Shown here: positions 56,301 to 64,000 of the stretch, one piece after another
Position numbering within the stretch: position 1 is the stretch's first letter
How the letters are laid out: every line of letters begins with the position of its first letter
Source: Beroe forskalii
Lineage: Eukaryota; Ctenophora; Nuda; Beroida; Beroidae
Direction of reading: 5' to 3'
DNA: 64,000 bases
NCBI GenBank assembly: GCA_011033025.1
Contig: WFMF01000109.1
Location: 248,001-312,000 of the forward strand
The notes under the pieces: model-generated
What the model was told of the DNA's origin: nothing
Databases searched by the model: none
What the model saw: the letters and a program-made list of their open reading frames with translations, nothing else
Translations under genes and position numbers: made by a program

Positions 56301-59300
56301 TAAGTCTATTTCTACTTTTCTAGTGTATATTTTGCGATTGAGCTGACATTTTGATTTATGTTTGTTGTACTACTTTTCTATTTTTTCTAGAATAGACCAG
56401 TAGTAGATAATTATAGAAATAATAATAATATAAATGTTTCTCTACTTTTTAACAATTAACATAGAAAAAAGTAGGCGGAGCAAAAATTTATTCTGGAAAA
56501 GGCTAGAATTTATTTATTCGCGGATTTCGTAACAACTCAGTATAATATCTTACCAAGTTCTCGGAATTTTCAACAAACATATGTGCTGTATTGAGGTGTA
56601 AATTAGCGTAATATTAGGAGCTAACACTTAATAATTTACCTCGCAATGAGAAACACAGTCAGTGCGCAGGGCTATACTACAAATTGTCAACACTTTAACT
56701 GCAGATGCATATAATCTAAAATACGAAAACTTTGGCAAGGCGACGAACAAGGGTAAATATACGACAATGCAGAATCAGCCCGAATCAGCAATATAAATAT
56801 CAAATAATGTGAATATATAGATAAAATTTAAGTATTCAAATTCTACTACGTAATTTCAACAGGAGTATTGAAAATTAAGAAAAAAAATATGGTCAAAATC
56901 ATCGAAAAATGAACAGAAAATTCAAAACTCCCGCGTACCTGTCCCTTCTGTCGCATGATGAGAGTGTTGACGACAGTTCCGAACTTCATGGCGAGGATAC
57001 ACAGGTCCAGAGCTGAAATGTCCTCCGGGGCATTCCGGACATGCACCACTTGCGTGGGCTGGATCGAACGTTGCATGTCCAACTTCAGCTGGAAATAGAG
57101 GAGTTAGAGTGGGCTGGATCGAACGTTGCATGTCCAACTTCAGCTGGGAATAGAGGGGTTAGAGGGGGCTGGATCGAACGTTGCATGTCCAACTTCAGCT
57201 GGGAATAGGGGTTAGAGGGCTGAGAACGTTGGGCTGGATCGAGTGGGCTGGAATAGAGGGGTTAGAGTGGGCTGGATCGAACGTTGCATGTCCAACTTCA
57301 GCTGGGAATAGAGGGGTTAGAGTGGGCTGGATCGAACGTTGCATGTCCAACTTCAGCTGGAAATAGAGGGGTTAGAGTGGGCTGGATCGAACGTTGCATG
57401 TCCAACTTCAGCTGGGAATAGAGGGGTGTTAGAGTGGGCTGGATCGAACGTTGCATGTCCAACTTCAGCTGGGAATGGAGGGGAGTTAGAGTGGGCTGGA
57501 TCGAACGTTGCATGTCCAACTTCAGCTGGGAATGGAGGAAATTTAGAAACTATGATTTAAATTTTATTCGCGTAAGCCTTGACAGGAAGTTTAAACTTTC
57601 ATTTCCTTCCAATAAAATTTAGAAACTATGAAAAATTTTTCCTTTCCTCCCTCAAAATCTCTCCCTCACAAATTTCTCATCCCCAAATCTCTCCCACCAC
57701 CACCCCCGGCGCCCCATTCCCTCTCATCCCCCCTCCCCGATTAAACACGTACATTATCAGCGCCCTCGTACACATAGAAGACATCAAAGAGCTGCTGAGA
57801 CTGCTGCTGGGGATGATGATGCTGGAACTCCCCTCCCCCCTGCTGCTGCTGAATGGGGGCGTACTCCACCCTTTCTGCTGCTGGGGCAGCACCCCCTGCT
57901 GCACTATAGTAGGAGGGGGCGGCACCCCATTCATTGAGGGGTAGAAGTCCTTGTAGTCCGGGGTTGGGGGTGTAGAGTGTGCTGCTCGGGAAGGAAGGTA
58001 CTGACTGGATGGAGTTGGTAACCGCCCCCCAGGGGGACTACAGAGGCAGACATGACGGCGGGATTGAAGTGTTGGAGTTGGGAAGGGTCGGGAGAGGGGA
58101 GCAGGATAGAGGAGGAGGAGTCAATGGTGTCAGAGGAGAGGAGATGTAGGAAGGATTGCGGAGTAGAAGATTTAGAGGATGTTTAGAGACACGCGCGTGC
58201 TCCAAGAAAACGGAAAGAGTTAGAAAGGTTTACGAAGGAGATTACCGAAAGATGGGCTGCTATTTTCATGAATATTAAGACAAAGAAAAGTAAAGATTGT
58301 AAAAGTGGAATGAGTCTTGAGAACCATATTACGAGTGTAGACCGTGAGAGAGAGTGATGTGAGTGTTGACTGAACGCGGGGCATCGAGCTAGCCAATGGG
58401 AACGCAGCATCCCGGTCACGTGATACATCTCGACCAATCAGGAGAGCAGGAACTGCTGTCATCGTGTGTGTAGAGACCTCGTGTAATGATACTCTGAGGG
58501 AGATAGTGAGGCATCTCTCAGCCCTCTTAATGGGGCCCACCGAGCACTTAGACTTATGTAGCTGCTGAGGAATTTAATGGAAAATATTCTGAAAAAAGGA
58601 AGGAAAAATTTACAATTTTCCGTAAAAGATGAGGTTTCAGTACTATTATTATCACTAAGTTTGTTACTCTGCTATCAAGTGACTGTGGGTGGTAAGGTAG
58701 TGAGTGCAACTCTCTCACTACACTATCTGCCCAGATAGCCCCAGGTGCAGCGAACTGGCGACACCTCCGTCATCAACACACCATGCTGAGCTGTGATAAT
58801 GACGTCATCACAACCACCTATTTGAGCATCCAGAATATAATATTATCAGTCCATATATACTCGGGTTGGTGATAAGTGTTGCCTGAGCGACTCTTTTATG
58901 GCTTTCCACTATCGCTCCTGCAACACGTTCTGTTTTTAGAAGGGCTTGAACTCACTTCCTATAACCAGAGGGTGTACGTGAGAATAGTGTGAGCGGTGGA
59001 GAGTGATGACAGTGCCATGTTTAAGAATAGTGAGTTGATGACGTCACACTCATCAATTCTCTGAGTAGTGTGTCAGAATAGCAAACAGTAACTGCAGGAT
59101 TAAACGCCGCGCACGAGAAATAGTCAGGTAGGATGACGTCATCATCATATCATGATGTAGTGAGTTGATGACGTTGAACCGCCTATTTCTCATACACAGG
59201 ATTATAGTGATGATTTGACATGTGCATGTCTATAGGGGTAGCAGACAGAGGGTCCGGTCAGCTCAGTCTGGTTATTCCGACATCAACTTCAGATCTCAGG

Positions 59301-62300
59301 GAATTGGGCAACTTCTTTGCTGTGGTTCGGAGACCAAAAAACGTTGCAAACTCCTTTATTACAGTAACTCTGGAATCGAAATCTTGTCAAAAGCTCGAGA
59401 TGTACGTGACTTTGTGGTTCCGGCTCTTCTTAAACCATCGCTGCAAATTCCAAGAGTTTGCAGAGGTCGAAGATCAAAATAGACGTAGAATGAAGCGATA
59501 AATTTCAATCCTGGCCCACATCAGTTCTTAGAGCTCTTAGCGCGACTTTTGACCCTCCCACCCCTTTTCATTTCAGTTTAAAAAACCCACACCCCACCAG
59601 AACTCACCACGCTGAGCCTAGCCTCCAGTCCCACAATCATAGTATACAACACAACACAACACAACGCCAGGTCAAATCTACTAAAACGCCAAGGAATCTA
59701 CCGCTGTATATTAGCGCAATAAAGGAAATTAATGAGATGACAATGTATTTAATTGATGATAAGTTATGTACATAGATTCGTTAATTGGAATAAAACATAT
59801 AAATTGACATGATACACAATGCTATAAATATATGACATACCTTCTTGGCCTCATTAGTTTCAGTTGAGTCTACATCAAACGCTGACACATTAGTCTTTCG
59901 ATTGACGATCTCTATCACGGGCCCTAGACAATGGAGGGGGAATTAGAGGGATTCATAATTACGCTAATTGGGTAATTTATTGATATATTCAATTATTCTA
60001 AGGTAATTAAGGTAATTATTGACAGTAATTGACAGCAGTTGACCAGCTACTGTCCACAGCTGATTAGCTGAGATTGTCCGAGTTCAAAGCCATATTATAA
60101 ATCATGCACATTTAGAGGATTAAAGTCCAGCAGCGATTGAGCGAGTGGAATGTAAGAATGTATAATTAATTAATTATTATACGATTATATTTCATGGTTT
60201 TAGCCATTGAAAAAGGCTAAATATTGGCCAACCCGCTAGCCTCAAAACCGAAACATAAGCCATATTTCTCGGCTACGCTTCTCTCTCCCTGTATGAACGA
60301 TTGAACAAAAGGTTCGTGCGTTAGAAGACCGCATTCAAGACACCGCAACATATGTACACTATAGTCACGTAGACTTACTAGGAATTACTGAATTATAGTA
60401 TGGCAAGGTCTGATCAACTGACAACTTTTACATAGAATCGTAAGAAATATAAACAACACTTATCAGGCCTCTTATGACGAATAAGTGTTCCAAAATATAA
60501 ACCCAATCAATGCGGCATACTAAATCAACTCTGATGAATATAATACACCACGTACGTCGTACGAGTTTGATCAGCTGGATTAAGAAATGATTACGTCATC
60601 ATTTTGATATAAAATGGTCAAATGATGGCGTTAATTATTCACCGAATAATTAACGCCCGAATAACTAAAATTCGGGATTAATATGATAATCTACAGAAAA
60701 CATCTATTATTATAATCGAGAGAGGTAGTTATAAGTAGGAGCCTCCGCTCTCCCAGAAAATCTGACAAACTAGGAGTTGAAAAACCGCCATTTTTTGCAG
60801 GGTGGTAGAAAAAAGGTGTCTTCGTATTGCTACATTCTTCTTTTTTGAATAAAGGCTTTAGATTTTTTGTGGTTAACGCTCAAAGTTGGAAAAAGGGTCG
60901 CGAAAAACATGATCGAGTTTTAGATTTGATGAACACCAGTTGAGCGCGTTGCTATGGATACATGCGCTAGCGCGCGCAAAACTGCACGTGCATTTTGAAG
61001 AAAAATCTACCATTTCGTTATTGTGTATTTTGGAAACGTTTCCACTGTTGAAATTCATAATTAACGTTCCCAATGGAATTTTCGAGTTTGGCAAAAAGTT
61101 TTTGACCGAAGACTAACTTATCACCGTCGTAGGAGAAATGGTAAGAGTTGTTCCATTATGAAAATTAGCGGTAATTCTTTCAAGAAAACAATTCGATGGT
61201 TTGCTGCGAGAATTCGACGGAATGAGAATTCAATTATTTACTGAAGCTAGAAGTGGGTTATGAAAAGATAAAAATGCAAACAATTTTGATTTTAATGAGC
61301 TCGGATTCAAATTTGTTGCCCATCTATTCTCCTAATCTGAACTTAAGACTAAAAAACATTATTTTTGAGTTCTCCTTATTTAACAGCTGTTTGTTCGAGG
61401 TTAATATGCAATCGTAAAATTTGGTCTATATTTTCATTTATTTTCAAAGCCCTTATGTGAATATTTCGTAATTTCGTTACGTTGCACCCCCACCCCCAGT
61501 AACAAAAAATTGCATCAATGACTAACTTAGTGTAAGATATCACATTTGACACTTCCAAACTTAAAAAAACCGCAATTGTTCATTTTATTCCAATTTCATA
61601 CGTTTCAATTTTTTTGTCATTAATTTTCATAATTCAATATTATTATTTATGAAACTTGCGTTGTGGCTCATGAATTTTGAAAATACTGCGTACTTAAATG
61701 TCCATTTTTTCAACTTTTCAAGTCTAAGAAACCAGGGTCCTGACTAGGGCAATTATATGCTGGCATGGTGGTGCCCTGTAGCCAGCATTGAAAGGGTCGG
61801 GTGTCCTGTGACCCAGAAGGCCCAACGGGCCTTCTAGTAAAACATATTCAAGGGGTAACACTGAGCGCACCAGCTTGGTCCAGCCCTATGTGCAACTCTA
61901 TTATAATTGTACAGCTACAAAACATTAATAAACTTTTCAACAATTAAATTACCAACGGAAGAGAAATAACGAATATATTCTGCGAAAAAATATAATATCA
62001 AAGACTCGACCATAAACTCATAAATAATGTTCGTTAGTACTAGACACCCCCTATAGACTATAGATATATTCATTTGTAATAAACATAATTAAAATTTTGC
62101 TGGGTGCATCCAACGGCAGAGTTTTCTTTTTTTTCGAGGAAAAAGAAAATATAAAAGCGAATAATTTTTCTTGTATGGAAGTTTTTATGATCATCGATGG
62201 CATTCTAGGCATTTGCTGATTCAAGATGATTGGTATGCATAGCTTTCAGTACTGATATTTTGATTGTACAATGATCTAAATACAAGGAATTTATTTTAAT

Positions 62301-63721
62301 GCTTGAAATCCATTTGGGTACATACACTTAAGACTCACAGTCGAAACTTAGAAAAGAAATAGCCATACTCAAGTTTATGATGAATGGATGGATTGATACC
62401 GAAGCATAAAACATATCTGAATTATTCAGTAATAGCAACTAGTTAGAAAGATCGTATAGCAGATGTTTGAGAATGATTAACAATGGGGTAGTCCGTAGTG
62501 CCATATTGATAGTAGACTACCACTACAAGTAGCAGTCCACTGACCGCTCCTCGGCGACTCTCCCTGCTCATATAATACACTATGCAGCAGACCAGGGTGC
62601 CAGCCAAGGAATAAAAGTTTAACGGATCTTTTTGTTGCGCAAATAAAACATTTACCTGCGTACCAAAAAGGCAGAATTATATTCCAATACCTACCGTAAC
62701 CATTATAGTCGAAGTCATTGCTCATGTACATGAGCAATGAATATATTTACGATGACCTATTCCGACATAATAAAAGTATCCCTTCCATGATCTGGATCCT
62801 GGGATCCTGGATTCATATCGTGATCGGAATTATGGTACGTATTTGTGATCTTCTTGAAGTGTAGTTCAAATTCCCATGAGAACACGACAAATTTAAATGC
62901 CACTCACAGTTCAACGTAATCGATTTACCTTTCTAAAGCCTGGCTATGACAACATTCTAACCGTTTGGCGTAAAATGTCGACTCAACAAGTGCATATTTG
63001 TTAATATATACAAGCAGCCATTACTGACTCAATATACATGAAGAAGGCCTTCGTTAATATGATGATATTGATAATTGAAGTGCATTCAACTCAATAAGAA
63101 GGTAGAATCCCTCTCATTTCACCGATATAACGACAGTAAATATAACGAGACAAATTAACAGATGCAGATGATGAAAGTGTGAGAATTGAGATGGGAGAAT
63201 GCAGGTGTATCTATAAGAACAGCAGAGGTCAAAACTACCCGGAAAAAGTATATCGAGCTCACATGAGAAAACTGTGCAGGAGATTTGAGATGCGACACTT
63301 CATAATATATCAAGAAATGATGGAATTAGAATCATTTCTTGATATATTATATCGAGAAATGATAGAATTAACATCATTTCTTGATATAACATCTCAAACC
63401 AGGACAGTGCTCAATGTGAGTGCAAGGTGAAAGTAGCAGCAAGGAGATTTGAAAGGTATAAGCAGAGGGCAGCGAACGCCTACCATTTTGCGCATCATGT
63501 TCCGCAATGTAATAACAATGTAACGGCGCCACGGAAGACACTGGCGGCGGCGCCATGGCAGCTTGCGGCGCCATTGCGGCGCCTCCCTGGCCGGCGCCAG
63601 GGTGGGTGGAGTAGAGTAGGGGCGCCGCCAGGTTAGCCAGGTTAGGGAAGGTGGCACCGGGGAAGGTTGGCAAGGTGCCCATGGCTGGCATCATGGCGGT
63701 AGGGTATGTAGTCCAACTCAT
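47355..63721 (-). CDS. PTBP: Polypyrimidine-tract-binding protein (PTBP/hnRNP I), four RRMs
   Basis: Nuclear RNA-binding splicing regulator that binds CU-rich RNA. Minus-strand exons: 63721-63484, 59923-59841, 57088-56939, 56263-56086, 55722-55548, about 55102-55012, 53273-53105, 52346-52152, 51907-51810, 50429-50396, 49211-49119, 48678-48530, 48098-48031, 47816-47651, 47423-47355. Phases agree throughout, summing to about 651 residues (vertebrate PTBP1 about 530-560). RRM1: VVHVRNAP...QAFIEFAEEP. RRM2: CILHLIIERAIYSVTLDTLY, then SEFQGFVQYAD and CCTLRL. RRM3: SSVLLVSNLAE, LFILFG, VKILYKK. RRM4: LHLSNIP, FDSCGTIVNFRF, MALLEFTN, and a terminal ISFSKAG just like the PTBP end. An Ala/Thr/Pro linker separates RRM2 and RRM3. 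The start ATG at 63721 is the best available. An upstream exon is possible, since an acceptor lies at 63747. Confidence 0.9.
48251..48678 (-). CDS. PTBP linker exon with six tandem in-frame 5' splice-site units
   Basis: The exon opens at 48678 (acceptor CTTCTCTCCAG) and encodes the RRM3 C-terminal strand (KKIYVSYSIYMEVQMPKP) and the conserved LTKDFSDSPLHRFR that precedes RRM4. From here a 42-bp unit (14 codons, KDFSDSPLHRFRVS) is repeated six times to about 48320. Each of the first five units ends in a good donor (AGG|GTGAGTAAG, one GTAAGTAAG) and the last in GTTAGT. All donors are in phase 0, matching the next exon at 48098. Using donors at 48530, about 48488, 48446, 48404, 48362 or 48320 would add 0 to 5 copies of the peptide without frame change. 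Confidence 0.85.
49200..49800. repeat. GTTACCATGGTTAC palindromic minisatellites around a PTBP splice acceptor
   Basis: A 19-bp unit (GTTACCATGGTTACAACAC) occurs in two blocks, 49213-49312 and 49610-49785. The first block begins at the acceptor of the exon at 49211, so the usual pyrimidine tract there is replaced by the repeat. The spacer between blocks has AATACGTGAAAAA(T) motifs twice. Related CGCGTTACCATG words lie at 47287-47330. Confidence 0.85.
50192..50234. repeat. Perfect 18-bp-stem hairpin in a PTBP intron
   Basis: GCGCGGCGTACAGACATG, a 7-base loop, then the exact complement. The stem is GC-rich, within AT-rich intron sequence. Confidence 0.85.
50396..50429 (-). CDS. 34-nt PTBP micro-exon (RRM3)
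   Basis: Encodes IASPDALFILF plus one base of the following Gly, completing the RRM3 helix 1. Acceptor TTTTTACTTTCAG, donor G|GTAAGAAAA. It is phase 0 on entry and phase 1 on exit, matching neighbours 51810 and 49211. Skipping it would destroy the RRM3 frame. Confidence 0.88.
50615..50936. mobile_element. 322-bp MITE with TAA target duplication (Harbinger-like)
   Basis: GGGGCCATCCATAAAGGACG ends, inverted and nearly perfect over about 26 bp, flanked by TAA on both sides (50612-50614, 50937-50939). A 3-bp TWA duplication is characteristic of PIF/Harbinger elements. The interior repeats GCGGACGT and G-rich GGGGGGAGGG words. It lies in the intron between 51810 and 50429. Confidence 0.8.
51521..51780. 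repeat. Small TIR element between duplicated flanks in a PTBP intron
   Basis: 51564-51712 has inverted ends GGCGTGCCGACCTTCTACGTG against its near-complement (split here: GGCGTG core, CTACGTG inner) and a GTGCGCGGCTCA/TGAGCCTCGCAC inner pair. The sequence GATCTACTATATTTAGTAA occurs directly before (51541) and again after (51757), so the locus was duplicated around the insertion. Confidence 0.65.
52953..52989. repeat. 37-bp hairpin in a PTBP intron
   Basis: ATGGGAGAAATCCATCT, a short loop, then its complement. It sits about 115 bases downstream of the donor of the exon ending at 53105 (minus strand). Confidence 0.8.
53327..53954. mobile_element. 628-bp element with C/G-run ends and GGTACC palindromic subrepeats
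   Basis: Ends are GGGG-run + CCAACCCCCAAAAACCCCC and the inverse GGGGGTTTATGGGGGTTGG + CCCC. TATGTTG flanks it on both sides (53320-53326, 53955-53961), a 7-bp target duplication. The interior has about nine copies of AAAATGGTACCATTTC, each palindromic and about 50 bp apart. The C-run clusters can form i-motif/G-quadruplex structures. It lies about 50 bases upstream of the acceptor side of a PTBP intron (exon 53273). Confidence 0.8.
54417..54580. repeat. About 56-bp tandem repeat in a PTBP intron
   Basis: Three to four diverged copies of an AAACGCATGGTCGGAGAGGG + GGAAAT(T/C)GGCC(G/A)GG block. ORFs on both strands through it are periodic artefacts. I see no PTBP exon here. Confidence 0.7.
55984..56057. 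mobile_element. 74-bp hairpin MITE close to a PTBP donor
   Basis: GGGGAGTCCAATTTT...AAAATTGGACTCCCC inverted ends. Its edge lies about 28 bases from the donor of the exon ending at 56086. Confidence 0.75.
57060..57540 (-). repeat. Minisatellite spanning the 3' splice site of the PTBP RRM1 exon
   Basis: A unit of about 55-57 bp is repeated about eight times. Each carries a pyrimidine tract (ACCCCTCTATTCC), the acceptor CAG and the first 33 or so bases of the exon (CTGAAGTTGGACATGCAACG and on). Only the copy nearest the rest of the exon (acceptor at 57089) leads directly into QVVHVRN. One unit near 57240 is rearranged. The array thus offers many near-identical acceptors upstream of the authentic one. 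Confidence 0.9.
57753..58037 (-). CDS. Possible 95-codon cassette exon of PTBP
   Basis: Open for exactly 285 nt between a CTGCCTCTGTAG acceptor (58038) and an AAT|GTACGTG donor (57752), phase 0 on both sides, so inclusion keeps the PTBP frame. The peptide is Gln/Tyr/Pro/Ala-rich (for example APSYYSAAGGAAPAAERVEY, a QQQQ run, HHHPQQQ) and ends FYVYEGADN, like a prion-like activation tail. Joining exon 59841 directly to 57088 gives an alignment closer to vertebrate PTBP, so this exon may be optional. An overlapping ATG frame at about 58060 is an alternative reading. Confidence 0.4.
58800..59141. promoter_or_regulatory. Three perfect TGACGTCA (CRE) octamers in a PTBP intron
   Basis: TGACGTCA at 58800-58807, 59039-59046 and 59134-59141, with related half-sites at about 59171 and ATTACGTCATCA near 60593. 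The context GTTGATGACGTCA/GATGACGTCATCA repeats, so some may descend from one duplicated sequence. The octamer is the classical CREB/ATF site. Function here is inference. Confidence 0.35.
60628..60657. repeat. Short hairpin in a PTBP intron
   Basis: GGCGTTAATTATTC and its complement around a 3-base loop. Confidence 0.6.
61738..61837 (+). repeat. Helitron-like 3' end in PTBP intron 1
   Basis: AGAAGGCCCAACGGGCCTTC hairpin (61815-61835) overlapping CTAG, then T. Just upstream a second imperfect pair (GCTGGCATGG...CCAGCATTG) is present. The body and 5' end are not delimited. Confidence 0.5.
63305..63385. repeat. Two tandem hairpins near the first PTBP donor
   Basis: TATATCAAGAAATGAT...ATCATTTCTTGATATA at 63305-63345 and a close copy with one arm changed at 63347-63385. 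They lie within 100-180 bases of the donor at 63483. Confidence 0.75.
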
Positions 63722-63746
63722 GACGCAAGGAGGCGGTCCTCGGTAT

Positions 63747-64000
63747 CTGAAACAAAGCTTGCCAACGGGGGAAGGCTTGAGAACCAAATTGGGATTGGTC
63801 TGAGAACCAACTTGTGTTCGCTGTGAGTGCCAAAGTGCGTTCGGCTTAAGACACAACTGGCAACTTGTGTTCGCACTTTTCGGTTGAAGAACCAACTTGC
63901 GTTCACGTATTGTGCCGGTTCGTTGTGGCACATTTTATAGGTTTAGATGTGTGGTGATGTGTTAATGAATAGTGATCATGAATAGTGATCATGCTGTTAT
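63747..64000. other. Upstream of the first PTBP coding exon, with short repeats
   Basis: A GCTTTGTTTCAG acceptor (minus strand) ends at 63747, so this is intron leading to an exon beyond the window, or promoter-proximal 5' sequence. AACCAACTTGTGTTCG-like words recur four times at 63777-63906. No ORF here is convincing. Confidence 0.45.

Overview
The window is animal nuclear DNA from an invertebrate: AT-rich, intron-rich and heavily loaded with transposons and short hairpin repeats. The species cannot be fixed from the sequence. The best clue is a spliced gene for a polypyrimidine-tract-binding protein (PTBP/hnRNP I family) on the minus strand from about 63.7 to 47.4 kb. It is clearly metazoan but diverged. 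No bacterial operons, CRISPR arrays or rRNA genes are visible.

Layout. 0.6-4.9 kb is an element with terminal inverted repeats of about 0.7 kb around a decayed PIF1-type helicase, itself split by a 1-kb foldback element. 5.4-9 kb holds a PHD-finger ORF cut by a small hairpin-ended (Helitron-like) insert, and a decayed LINE reverse transcriptase. 10.3-11.6 kb is an intronless, serine/proline-rich ORF with an in-frame 13-residue repeat and one frame break. 13.3-18.2 kb is a chain of tandem arrays: a 45-bp minisatellite, a 28-bp palindromic array and a very GC-rich CGACT-type tract. 18.4-19.6 kb is a long foldback. 19.9-27.2 kb is a nine-exon minus-strand gene that I could assemble with consistent splice phases into a 712-residue protein, of a transposase-like family seen in invertebrates. 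Its introns are packed with hairpin MITEs.

27.8-34.8 kb is a nearly intact Ty1/copia retrotransposon with two long overlapping ORFs. 36.9-39.1 kb is a GC-richer stretch of broken ORFs ending in a Myb/SANT-like segment. 41.8-46.1 kb is a second, internally deleted copia copy with identical-length LTRs and a 5-bp target duplication. Directly behind its 5' LTR it carries a full 75-nt DNA copy, CCA included, of initiator tRNA-Met in antisense, followed by about 46 T. This looks like a fossil of the primer tRNA being reverse-transcribed along its whole length.

47.4-63.7 kb is the PTBP gene. I resolve fifteen core coding exons (one of 34 nt) plus a possible 95-codon cassette, giving four RRMs. Two exon edges have been turned into minisatellites: the 3' splice site before the RRM1 exon is repeated about eight times, and the 5' splice site after the RRM3-RRM4 linker exon is repeated six times in an in-frame 42-bp unit. 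That is the most unusual biology here, because it offers a graded choice of splice sites in a gene whose product itself regulates splicing.
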